A stretch of DNA of 33,669 bases, from positions 1 through 33,669 of the forward strand of contig JANRIZ010000019.1 of the NCBI GenBank assembly GCA_033764445.1, written 5' to 3'. This DNA comes from JANRIZ01 sp033764445. Its GTDB lineage: Bacteria; Verrucomicrobiota; Verrucomicrobiia; JAWXBN01. The position numbers were made by a program, and so were the translations under genes. This document shows positions 13,050 to 20,712 of the stretch, piece by piece (positions within the stretch are counted from its first letter, which is position 1; each line of letters starts with the position of its first letter). Under the pieces are notes generated by a model. The model made no database searches. It was not told the DNA's origin and worked only from the letters and a program-made list of their open reading frames with translations.

Positions 13050-16043
13050 TCAGTCCCCGGAAAGTTTGACCCTTGCAAACCGGCTGTTGTCCAGATAGGC
13101 CGACTGACTTCCGAAAAGACTGGTCCGCTGGTGTTTGTCCCCCGGCAGCACCCGTGCGGAAACAACCGCCTCCATCAGAATCCCGGCCCCCGGCTCCAGA
13201 CCAAGCTCCTTGAGCGGAACCGTCGCCGTGATGAAATAGGAATCCCTGTTCTGTTTGAAGGTCCAAACAACCGGATTGGTCCCCTTGATTTCGACACCCC
13301 CCTCGTACCGCAGCATCCGGGCAGGGGCCTTTCCGGAAGCCGGAAGGAAGACGAGCTGTTGGATTTTGTTGTCTCCCGGGGCGGAAAGATACAGCTCAAG
13401 AACCGAACCCTCCCAGAATTTTTCGGTCCGCACGGGTTTCTTTTCCCTGATTTCCGCAGTGACGATCAATGTGCTGTTGTCCCCATCCAGACGGATGTTT
13501 CCCAAATCCGTCCCCTCCACCGACAGGATTGTTTTGACACTTTCCGGGTGCCGGTCCTCCGCACTCCGTGAAACGATCCACACCGGGCCGACCTCCACCT
13601 TGGAGCGGACGGCCGGATAGGGTTCGCTTTTGTCATAAACATAGATTCTTTTCACCCCCGTCCGGTTGAGGGTGAGGACCGTTTCGATCAATGGGCTTGA
13701 GCCCGCCTTGATCTTCAATGGAGGGGCCGCGGCGGGTTTTCCGGCCTCAACGGGAACAAATCTCAGGGTGGGTTGGATGATGGCCGCTTCCGTGCCCTGA
13801 TTGGCCACTGTGATTTTGACGGGAAACGCGTCGCCTTGCGTCACTTTCGGAGGGGGGGCATGTTCGGGGATGTCTTCGGTTTTTGTGTGTCCCGATGCGA
13901 CCTGGGTTGGCGGTCCTATCACATCCAGGGTGTAATCGACAAGGGTTCTGGGAGGAACCGCCTTCCGAAATGGGCCTGTTTGCAGGCCGATTTTCACAGG
14001 GTTGACCGCCCTGAACCCCGGCAGTCTGAGGGCCGGGGAATTTTTTCTCAAAACAAAATCCATCTTCTTTTCATTCAAAAAGAGGGGGTCCTCATCCATG
14101 AGGTTATCGGACATTTCCATCATGACCTTTGGCTGGTTTTGACCCTCAAACCGGAAGGGAACCCCTTTCCAGAAAACATTGCCCCGGGCGACGAGATTCT
14201 CCGGCGGAATGTAATCCATCGTGCCCGGCCTGAAATAGGGCGACAAACGGGACAGCTCGGGATAACGCTTTGAATAGGGCGGGTTGAGGTAATCCATCTC
14301 CACCAGCTCCCTGTGCGGACCCTTCAGGACCCAGTCAATCCAGCCCTCCGGCAATATCCCGTTGCCCCACATGCCGACACAAATACCCGGATCACAATCG
14401 ATGAAATAATTATTGAGGACCCGGATGTCCCGGCCCCCGTGGATATTGACCGCCCGCTTGACCTTGTAGAAAATATTCCCCTCAATCAGCACCCCGCCGC
14501 TGAGGTCATCCATGTAGATGCCCATGCACAGGTATCCGGGCTGGCCGACGTGGTGGATGAAATTGCCGCGCAGAATGCTGCCGCGTCCGGCAAAACTGCC
14601 CGGAAAGTAGATCGCCCCCACGTCTGCGCTGTTGAGTGCGACCCGGTAAATCTCGTTGTGTTCGATGACATGGTCATTGCCGTGGAAAAGAATGCCGCAG
14701 TGGGGAAGATCGTGTATCCGGTTGTGGGCCGCGCGGTTTCCCACCCCGTAGAGATTGACCCCGGGACGGTAACATTCCTTGCGGCGCCCGAGATGGTGAA
14801 TATCGTTGTTCACCGCAAAATGCCCGCCGGGTGTGAGGGTTTTCCGGTCTCCACCATCCATCTCGATGCCCCCGTCCCCGCAATGATCAATGTCGCAGGA
14901 ATCCACCCCGTGCCCGCGTCCGCCCCTGATCATGACGCCATTGCTTCCGACATTCCGGATCGTGCATCCGGCGATGACCACGTTTTCCCCGCCGCCGATT
15001 TCCACGCCATGGGAGCGTCCTTCGGAAATTTCAAACCCCTCCAGACGCAGGTGGGAGGCCGTGTCACACTCCACCACGGCCTTTTCGGAAAGGGAAACGG
15101 TCGCGGCATGAACCGGCTGACCCTCCGGCGGATAAAAGTACAGGCGGCCGGCCTCCCGGTCGATCCAGTATTCCCCCGGGCTGTCGAGTTCCTCGAGAAT
15201 GTTGTAATAAAAATAGGCCTGCCCCTTGTTGATCCCCAGATCGAGGACGGTGGCCGCCACCGAATAAAATTCGATCATGCGTTTTTCGGGAGTGATGGTT
15301 TTGATCCGGGCCGAACGGTCGTCAAAATCCCAGGTCAGAAAGCCGTGAACCCAGATGTCCCCGGTGTTCACCCAGCGGGCCGGGCGGTCCCCCTCATAAT
15401 AAATGAACGGGTCCCGGCTCCCATGCGCTGCCCGTGTCTGCGGCGGAACCGGCAGTCCCGCAACGGTCACGTAACCCTGGTCGGGCCACCGCGCCAGCGT
15501 CTGGGCCCGCCCATTGATGAATAATTCCATGGGGGCGGTGGTGTATCCGGCCTCGTCCCACTGTCTGCCCTCCACATAGGGTTTGAGACGGCCAAAATCG
15601 GTGATCCCCGCCGCTTTCAAATCGATGCAACGGACCTTGTCCCGTATCTCCGGATTGAGTCGGGCCAGAATCGCCGGGTCGGCCGTGTCGCCTATCTGGT
15701 GCGTGACATTTTTTCCTCCACTGATGACCGGCCTTTGCCGACCGGTGGCCTTGTAGATGGCCGGGGCCCCCTTACTGCCGGAATCCTCCGTTTCAAAACG
15801 AAGCGGTCCGTAAATGCCCGGGGCCACCTCGACTGTGACCCCTTCCTTCGGCCACATTCCCCTGTTTTTTAATTCCCGAAGCGCCTGCTGCGCCCGCTCA
15901 ATCGTGGCAAAAGGACGTGACCGTGTGCCGGGATGGGAGTCTTTTCCCCGGGCCTGATCGACATGCAGGTTTTTGTTTCCGCACCCGGCCAATGTCATAA
16001 GTACCAGCAATAGAATCAGATTCGTAAAGGTGCGTTGATTCAT
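13050..16043 (-). CDS. Large right-handed beta-helix lipoprotein with C-terminal CBM9/DOMON-like domain
   Basis: A 997-aa protein. A lipobox LMTLAGC (C21) makes it a predicted lipoprotein. Residues about 30-130 (SRPFATIERAQQALRELK...VTVEVAPGIY) form the usual start of a parallel beta-helix. PbH1-type repeats with recurring N, G and H turns run over about 330-560 (VVIAGCTIRNVGSNGVMIRGG, HNRIHDLPHCGILFHGNDHVI, ILRGNFIHHVGQPG). The region about 700-790 looks like an Ig-type linker. The last about 190 residues (VWIVSRSAEDRHPESVKTI, GSVLELYLSAPGDNK, SYFITATVPLKELGLEPG) look like a CBM9/DOMON-type domain. Function is probably polysaccharide binding or lyase/hydrolase action at the outer surface. 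No catalytic residues could be assigned. Confidence 0.8.
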   Translation of the reverse strand: MNQRTFTNLILLLVLMTLAGCGNKNLHVDQARGKDSHPGTRSRPFATIERAQQALRELKNRGMWPKEGVTVEVAPGIYGPLRFETEDSGSKGAPAIYKATGRQRPVISGGKNVTHQIGDTADPAILARLNPEIRDKVRCIDLKAAGITDFGRLKPYVEGRQWDEAGYTTAPMELFINGRAQTLARWPDQGYVTVAGLPVPPQTRAAHGSRDPFIYYEGDRPARWVNTGDIWVHGFLTWDFDDRSARIKTITPEKRMIEFYSVAATVLDLGINKGQAYFYYNILEELDSPGEYWIDREAGRLYFYPPEGQPVHAATVSLSEKAVVECDTASHLRLEGFEISEGRSHGVEIGGGENVVIAGCTIRNVGSNGVMIRGGRGHGVDSCDIDHCGDGGIEMDGGDRKTLTPGGHFAVNNDIHHLGRRKECYRPGVNLYGVGNRAAHNRIHDLPHCGILFHGNDHVIEHNEIYRVALNSADVGAIYFPGSFAGRGSILRGNFIHHVGQPGYLCMGIYMDDLSGGVLIEGNIFYKVKRAVNIHGGRDIRVLNNYFIDCDPGICVGMWGNGILPEGWIDWVLKGPHRELVEMDYLNPPYSKRYPELSRLSPYFRPGTMDYIPPENLVARGNVFWKGVPFRFEGQNQPKVMMEMSDNLMDEDPLFLNEKKMDFVLRKNSPALRLPGFRAVNPVKIGLQTGPFRKAVPPRTLVDYTLDVIGPPTQVASGHTKTEDIPEHAPPPKVTQGDAFPVKITVANQGTEAAIIQPTLRFVPVEAGKPAAAPPLKIKAGSSPLIETVLTLNRTGVKRIYVYDKSEPYPAVRSKVEVGPVWIVSRSAEDRHPESVKTILSVEGTDLGNIRLDGDNSTLIVTAEIREKKPVRTEKFWEGSVLELYLSAPGDNKIQQLVFLPASGKAPARMLRYEGGVEIKGTNPVVWTFKQNRDSYFITATVPLKELGLEPGAGILMEAVVSARVLPGDKHQRTSLFGSQSAYLDNSRFARVKLSGD

Positions 16044-16110
16044 TTGAAGAGGCTCAAATTATTGAAATCTCTCCCAAAAACAGTGTATTCAGTGTTGGGT
16101 GGCCGTAGTT

Positions 16111-17373
16111 TTATGCTCCCGCCTCTGCGGTTGCAAGTCCTTTCATCATTTCTCTGACGCACTCCGCCGCGTCATGCTGCCTGATCTTTTCCGCGCATTT
16201 TGCGGCCACGGTGCGGTAGGAGGGATTGCCCTGCACCTTTTCGATCAGTCGCCGGGCGTTTGGTTCGTTCCAGTCGCCGGACATGATCCACTCCCCCGCC
16301 CCAAGTTTTTTGATGCGGGCGCCATTGTCGGGCTGGTCGTGGGCCATGGCCACCACAATTTGCGGAAGCCCGAAAGCCAGTCCCTGTGACACCGTCCCAA
16401 CGCCGCCGTGATTGATAAAAAGACGGCACCGGGGCAAAATGCGGCTGAACGGGACAAAGCGTGAGTGATAGAAGTCCGGCGGAAGGGGATCGGGCACCTG
16501 CCGGTCATACTTGGCGACAAAAATGGCGCGGACCCCGAGCTGCTGGCAGACTTTGAGGGTGACATGAAAAAAGGGGCTGGCATGCATCATCGCCGACCCG
16601 GCCGTGACCAGAAGGGGAGGCGGACCCGCTTCCAGAAACGCCTCCAGCGCGGGATCGGGCTCACATTGATCGGCCAGGTCGTAGAGGGGAAACCCGGCAA
16701 ACAGGAGGGGGCGCGGCCAATCCGGGGGATTCCCGGCAAACCATTCGGGAAAATAGGCCACGGAGTGTTCCGGGGAATGCCACCAATCCGGAAAAATGCG
16801 GCGGGGCGCGGGAAGATTTTCAGCTTCACACCACTGGCGGATGGCCGGGGTGAGCAACCGGTTCATGGGATTGGAATCCGATTCAAAAATCCATCGGAGC
16901 CACGGAGCGGGCAGCCACTTCATCCAGTGGAAGGCGGGGCCGGGTTCGGAAAATTCCCTGAAACTCAGGAGAATCACCGGCTGGAGGTGGAGGGTGACAT
17001 GGCGGCAGCCGTATTTTTCGTGCATCGCCCGCGCGGCAAAGGTCACCGCCGATCCCATCACCACATCCTGGGGGGTCAGATGCAGGCTTTCGGCCGCGGC
17101 ACAGTACTGGGGGAAGACCCGGGCACAATGGGCAAAAAGCAGGGGTCCGGAGCGGACCGGGCTCCACAGGTCCGGATCATTGGCCAGTTGCAAAAAGTGT
17201 TCCTTCGTCCCGAGGGGGATGCAGTCCAGGCCCGCCCCGCGGATGGCTTCCTCAAAATATGCCGAGGCGATGACGACCACCTCATGCCCCTCCTCCTTCA
17301 GAAGACGCCCCGTCCAGATGAAGGGAAACACGTCTCCGGAGCTGCCATAGGTCATGATGACAAATCGTGCCAT
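16111..17373 (-). CDS. GT1-family glycosyltransferase (UGT/MGT type)
   Basis: 420 aa from ATG 17373 (MARFVIMTYGSSGDVFPFI). The frame extends 8 codons upstream to ATG 17397, but starting at MARF fits the family N terminus best. The N-terminal half is the acceptor domain (GSSGDVFPFIWTGRLLKEEGHEVVVIAS). The C-terminal half carries the donor-site signature RFVPFSRILPRCRLFINHGGVGTVSQGL, followed by GLPQIVVAMAHDQPDNGARI, the PSPG-like block of UDP-sugar transferases. It probably glycosylates a lipid or small molecule in the cytoplasm. The substrate cannot be told. No associated lipid A, sterol or polyketide genes are near. Confidence 0.85.
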   Translation of the reverse strand: MARFVIMTYGSSGDVFPFIWTGRLLKEEGHEVVVIASAYFEEAIRGAGLDCIPLGTKEHFLQLANDPDLWSPVRSGPLLFAHCARVFPQYCAAAESLHLTPQDVVMGSAVTFAARAMHEKYGCRHVTLHLQPVILLSFREFSEPGPAFHWMKWLPAPWLRWIFESDSNPMNRLLTPAIRQWCEAENLPAPRRIFPDWWHSPEHSVAYFPEWFAGNPPDWPRPLLFAGFPLYDLADQCEPDPALEAFLEAGPPPLLVTAGSAMMHASPFFHVTLKVCQQLGVRAIFVAKYDRQVPDPLPPDFYHSRFVPFSRILPRCRLFINHGGVGTVSQGLAFGLPQIVVAMAHDQPDNGARIKKLGAGEWIMSGDWNEPNARRLIEKVQGNPSYRTVAAKCAEKIRQHDAAECVREMMKGLATAEAGA

Positions 17374-17444
17374 GCGTCTATCTAACGAGTTCCACACTAG
17401 TTTTCATGCAAAATATCGAACACGAGAAAACATGCATTCTCCTC

Positions 17445-17506
17445 ATCCGTGATATCCGAGTGATCCGTGGTTGGAAAAATTCTGCGTGCATCTGCGTCCT
17501 CTGCGG
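17445..17506. repeat. Tandem 9-10-bp-phased ATCCG / TCTGCG repeat upstream of purE
   Basis: ATCCG occurs at 17445, 17454 and 17463 (spacing 9). After a short spacer TCTGCG occurs at 17481, 17491 and 17500 (spacing 10 and 9). The block lies just ahead of the purE ATG at 17522. It resembles the arms of the element at 1633-1827 in architecture (triplets of a short word at helical spacing) but with different words. It may be a member of a dispersed repeat family. It also keeps a short in-frame extension of purE open, which is not coding. Confidence 0.55.
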
Positions 17507-17521
17507 GTAAAACTTCCGTTC

Positions 17522-18031
17522 ATGCCCTCCGCCAAACTTCCGAAATCCGCCGTTGTCGGCATCATCATGGGCAGCCAGTCCGACTGGGAAACCATGCAGC
17601 ATGCCGCTGACATCCTCAAAAAATTCAATGTCCCCCACGAGGTCCGCATCGTCAGCGCGCATCGCACGCCCCAACGCCTGTTTGAATACGCCTCCAATGC
17701 ACGCGACCACGGCCTGGAGGTGATCATTGCCGGGGCCGGTGGTGCCGCCCATCTGCCCGGCATGTGCGCCTCACTCACCCCCCTTCCGGTCCTGGGTGTG
17801 CCGGTTGAAAGCAAGGCCCTCAAGGGACTTGATTCCCTCCTTTCCATCGCGCAGATGCCTGCGGGAATCCCCGTGGGATGTCTGGCCGTGGGAAAGGCCG
17901 GGGCAATCAATGCCGGTCTGCTGGCCGTTTCCATCCTGGCCGGCAAATACCCCTCTCTGGCGGCTCCCTACGAGAAATATCGTGTCGCCCAGACGGCCTC
18001 GGTCAAAAGGAAACCCACCCCAACCGCATAA
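17522..18031 (+). CDS. purE: 5-(carboxyamino)imidazole ribonucleotide mutase
   Basis: A 169-aa protein from ATG 17522; upstream in-frame codons belong to the repeat block. Class I PurE motifs: GIIMGSQSDWETMQHAAD with the S18/S20/D21 substrate loop, IVSAHRTPQR with H47, and AGAGGAAHLPGM, then GCLAVGKAGAINAGLLAVSIL. It converts N5-CAIR to CAIR in purine synthesis, working with PurK. purK follows, but separated by hicAB. No clear ribosome binding site is seen. Confidence 0.96.
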   Translation: MPSAKLPKSAVVGIIMGSQSDWETMQHAADILKKFNVPHEVRIVSAHRTPQRLFEYASNARDHGLEVIIAGAGGAAHLPGMCASLTPLPVLGVPVESKALKGLDSLLSIAQMPAGIPVGCLAVGKAGAINAGLLAVSILAGKYPSLAAPYEKYRVAQTASVKRKPTPTA

Positions 18032-18125
18032 CCTCCTCGCGCGCAGGCTTCGACTGTCCACGGGGTCGTGCTATCGACAATCCAATTTCCGTTGTATCCT
18101 CCCGTTGGTTTTGGTTCAATAACAA

Positions 18126-18131
18126 TACAAT
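18126..18131 (+). promoter_or_regulatory. Putative hicAB -10 element close to the start codon
   Basis: TACAAT, five of six matches to TATAAT, ends 4 nt before the hicA ATG at 18136. A weak -35 (TTGGTT, 18105-18110) lies upstream with a short 15-bp spacer. As with the other TA operons here, transcription would start next to the ATG. It is a weak promoter call on its own; the pattern repeats. Confidence 0.35.
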
Positions 18132-18135
18132 CGAG

Positions 18136-18390
18136 ATGTCAAAAACCGCCAAAATTCTCCACAAAATTCTCTCCGGCCAATCTGATGCCTCAATCCTGTT
18201 CCCAGAACTCGGTTATCTATTGGAAAAATTGGGGTTTTCGGTCAGAATTCGTGGGAGTCATCACATTTTTTATCGTGAGGGCGTCGAGGAAATCATCAAT
18301 CTCCAATCCCGCGGAAAAAATGCCAAACCATACCAGGTTAGACAGGTCAGAGCCCTCATCCTAAAATACAAACTCGGTGGAGCCCTATGA
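18136..18390 (+). CDS. hicA: HicA-like toxin
   Basis: 84 aa from ATG 18136. The HicA double-stranded-RNA-binding-like core is visible: LGYLLEKLGFSVRIRGSHHIFYREG, with the catalytic histidine in the GSHH motif, then a basic C-terminal helix YQVRQVRALILKYKL. HicA is an RNase of the HicAB type II system. The N-terminal extension (about 20 residues) is longer than in the smallest members. It overlaps hicB by 4 bases (ATGA, 18387-18390) and lies between purE and purK. Confidence 0.8.
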   Translation: MSKTAKILHKILSGQSDASILFPELGYLLEKLGFSVRIRGSHHIFYREGVEEIINLQSRGKNAKPYQVRQVRALILKYKLGGAL

Positions 18391-18599
18391 AAACACAGTA
18401 TGAAATGATTGTTTACTGGAGCCAAGATGACGGTTGTTACGTTGTGGAGGTTCCCGAATTGCCTGGGTGCATGGCCGACGGTCCCACCCCGGTTGAGGCA
18501 GTCAAGTGCGCGGAAAAAATCATTTCCGAATGGATTCTCACGGCCCATGAAGCCGGACGCCCGATTCCCAAACCCAAAGGCAGGCTGATGTATGCATAG
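18387..18599 (+). CDS. hicB: HicB-like antitoxin, short form
   Basis: A 70-aa protein with the partial RNase H-like HicB fold: MIVYWSQDDGCYVVEVPELPGCMADGPTPVEAV, then a helix and the terminal GRPIPKPKGRLMY. Longer HicB proteins carry a C-terminal DNA-binding domain; this short form has none, so autoregulation by HicB alone is doubtful. It is translationally coupled to hicA and is the last gene before purK. Confidence 0.85.
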   Translation: MKTQYEMIVYWSQDDGCYVVEVPELPGCMADGPTPVEAVKCAEKIISEWILTAHEAGRPIPKPKGRLMYA

Positions 18600-18640
18600 C
18601 GGCCCAAAAACTTCCGCCTCCCTTTTTATTGCTGACAACT

Positions 18641-18665
18641 TCATTTTCCTGATTCAGGAAAATGA
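18641..18665. promoter_or_regulatory. Perfect 25-bp palindrome just upstream of purK
   Basis: The left arm TCATTTTCCTGA (18641-18652) is the exact reverse complement of TCAGGAAAATGA (18654-18665), around a single T at 18653. The palindrome ends 9 bases before the purK ATG and lies 41 bases after hicB. A hairpin here is unlikely to be a Rho-independent terminator because no T run follows, so a protein-binding operator is the more likely role. It differs from the E. coli PurR box. Which protein binds it is unknown. Confidence 0.6.
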
Positions 18666-18674
18666 TCAAACACA

Positions 18675-19829
18675 ATGACTTCCCCGGTCGAAAACCCCAT
18701 TCTTCCCGGTGCCACCCTTGGTGTCTTTGGCGGTGGCCAGCTCGGACGCATGTTCACCATTGCCGCGCGCCGCATGGGGTATCGTGTCCATGTGCTCACC
18801 CCCGAAACCGACAGTCCCACGGGGCAGACCGCCGATGTGGAAGTGGTCGCGGAGTACAACGACCTTCCGTCCGTGGAGCAATTTGCCCGCAACGTCTCGG
18901 TGGTGACCTTCGAGTTTGAAAATGTCGCCAGTGCGCCGCTGGAGAGGATTGAAAAACATGTGCCGGTGCGTCCCTCGAGTTTTGTCCTCCACACCACCCA
19001 GCACCGGCTGCGCGAAAAGAATTTCCTCCTCTCCCACGGAATCCCCACCACCCCGTTTCATGCCATCGGATCGCGCGGGGATTTGGACCGGGCCCTGGGG
19101 GAATTTGAACACCGGGCCGTGCTCAAAACCGCCTCGTTTGGTTACGACGGAAAGGGCCAGACCCGCATCCAGTCCCCGCAGGATGCCGACCGCGCCTGGG
19201 GCAACCTCAACGGCGCCGAGGGGATCCTCGAAAAATGGGTCCCTTTCGAAAGGGAAATCTCGGTGATTGTCGCACGGGGTCTGGACGGACAGATTTTGAC
19301 TTTCCCCGTGGTTGAAAACGAACACCGCCACCATATCCTGGACACCTCGATTGTCCCCGCCCGCGTGACGCCGCAGAATGCGGCGGAGGCGGTGCGGCTG
19401 GCGGAACGGATTGCGGAAAAAATCGGACTGGTGGGCGTGCTGGCCGTGGAGATGTTTCTGTGTGCGGATGGACGGGTTCTCGTCAACGAACTCGCCCCGC
19501 GTCCGCACAATTCCGGCCACTTCAGTTTCGACGCGTGTGTGACGTCGCAATTCGAGCAACAACTGCGGTCCGTATGCGGACTGCCTCTGGGCTCGACCGA
19601 ACTTCTGAGTCCTTGCGTGATGGTCAACATTCTCGGTGATGTCTGGAAGGACGGGCCCCCCGACTGGAAAAGCCTTCTGCAAATTGAGGACCTCAAACTG
19701 CACCTTTACGGCAAAAGTGATCCGCGCGCCGGGCGGAAAATGGGTCATTTTACCGTGTTTGGAAACACCGTGGAGGAGGCCCTTGCCAAAGCCCAAAAGG
19801 GAAAGCAGATTCTGGGCATCGGAACCTGA
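18675..19829 (+). CDS. purK: N5-carboxyaminoimidazole ribonucleotide synthase
   Basis: A 384-aa ATP-grasp protein. The N terminus has the nucleotide-binding-like GVFGGGQLGRMFTIAARRMGY. KTASFGYDGKGQ (about 154-165), the ATP-grasp core EKWVPFEREISVIVARG, and the C-terminal VNELAPRPHNSGHFSFDACVTSQFEQ motif are all typical of PurK. It makes N5-CAIR from AIR, bicarbonate and ATP for PurE. It follows the 25-bp palindrome. Its stop is 7 bp from the next gene's ATG, so the two are likely co-transcribed. Confidence 0.96.
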   Translation: MTSPVENPILPGATLGVFGGGQLGRMFTIAARRMGYRVHVLTPETDSPTGQTADVEVVAEYNDLPSVEQFARNVSVVTFEFENVASAPLERIEKHVPVRPSSFVLHTTQHRLREKNFLLSHGIPTTPFHAIGSRGDLDRALGEFEHRAVLKTASFGYDGKGQTRIQSPQDADRAWGNLNGAEGILEKWVPFEREISVIVARGLDGQILTFPVVENEHRHHILDTSIVPARVTPQNAAEAVRLAERIAEKIGLVGVLAVEMFLCADGRVLVNELAPRPHNSGHFSFDACVTSQFEQQLRSVCGLPLGSTELLSPCVMVNILGDVWKDGPPDWKSLLQIEDLKLHLYGKSDPRAGRKMGHFTVFGNTVEEALAKAQKGKQILGIGT

Positions 19830-19836
19830 CTTCACC

Positions 19837-20457
19837 ATGACCCCCGCCGACGACTACCAAAAAATCACCGACCGGCTTTTTTACTGGTCGGCCTACGATT
19901 CAAAACTCAAGGCGGAGCTGTCGAGCAGTGCCTTTGTCGAGGGGGGAAACATGTTTCTGGTTGATCCCATTCCCCTGGCCCGGGAGGCCCTTGAGGAGAT
20001 GACCTCCTTTCAGAATGTGAAGGCCGTGTTTCTGACCAGTGAAACCCACGGACGGGCGGCCCTTTTTTATCGGAAACATTTTGGCTGTCCGATCTGGGCG
20101 CATCCGTCGGCGCAGCCCGCCCTGCTCGCGGAAGGCATCACCCTCGACGACACCTACGAGGACCACGACATTGTGCTCAACGCCTGCGAAGCCATCCATG
20201 TACCCGGCACCAAGCCCGGGGAAACCGTCCTGTTCCTGCCCTCGGAAACCGGGGTGATGTTTGTCGGGGACGCCCTGATCAATCTGGGCAACACCGGTTT
20301 CAGTTTTTTGCCCGACCGTTACAGTGACAATCCTAGGCAATCCCGGGAGTCCCTGGTCAAACTGCTGGATTACCGGTTTGAAAGGATGTTTTTTGCGCAC
20401 GGGGAACCCCTGCTTCAGGGAGCCGGCGACCGGCTTGAGGCCATGCTGCTGGACTGA
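19837..20457 (+). CDS. Metallo-beta-lactamase-like protein with degenerate metal motif
   Basis: A 206-aa protein with the order of a metallo-beta-lactamase fold: SSAFVEGGNMFLVDP near 30-44, VKAVFLTSETHGRAALFYRK (H71) where HxHxDH is expected, IHVPGTKPGETVLFLP (H121), VMFVGDAL (D145) and FFAHGEPLL (H188). The first and second histidines and the aspartate of HxHxDH are replaced. Activity as a classic dinuclear hydrolase is therefore doubtful. It may be a non-catalytic or single-metal homologue. It lies 7 bp after purK on the same strand. The role is unknown. Confidence 0.75.
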   Translation: MTPADDYQKITDRLFYWSAYDSKLKAELSSSAFVEGGNMFLVDPIPLAREALEEMTSFQNVKAVFLTSETHGRAALFYRKHFGCPIWAHPSAQPALLAEGITLDDTYEDHDIVLNACEAIHVPGTKPGETVLFLPSETGVMFVGDALINLGNTGFSFLPDRYSDNPRQSRESLVKLLDYRFERMFFAHGEPLLQGAGDRLEAMLLD

Positions 20458-20712
20458 GCTGCGCCTGCGTCCGTCTTTTGCCAGAACGTGAAATTCAGGC
20501 CCCTCTCGGCGTAGGGGAAATTGAACTCCGCATAACCTCCCCGGGGTTGACGACAAACCATTCGTTGATGTCACTCTTGTAGAAGACATCCCCACGAACC
20601 TCCTCAAAGGAGGAGTCACGCAGGCGGGAACCCTGCGGCCCGACCGTGATTTTGTATTTTTCCTCAAACTGATAGCCCACACGGGCGCCGAAGTCGCTTC
20701 CCGTGGTCCGGT
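20415..20712 (-). pseudogene. Decayed beta-barrel-like C-terminal fragment, frameshifted
   Basis: Downstream of the 489-aa gene, one frame reads TTGSDFGARVGYQFEEKYK, later FEEVRGDVFYKSDINEWFVVN. After a run of C/G near 20540 a second frame reads GGYAEFNFPYAERGLNFTFW, then QKTD, until a stop at 20415-20417 inside the 3' end of the opposed metallo-beta-lactamase gene. Alternating hydrophobic residues and the aromatic strands resemble an outer-membrane beta-barrel end. No convincing start codon precedes it, and the family was not recognised. Joining the two frames is an inference; the first frame alone runs on to 20495. Confidence 0.4.
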
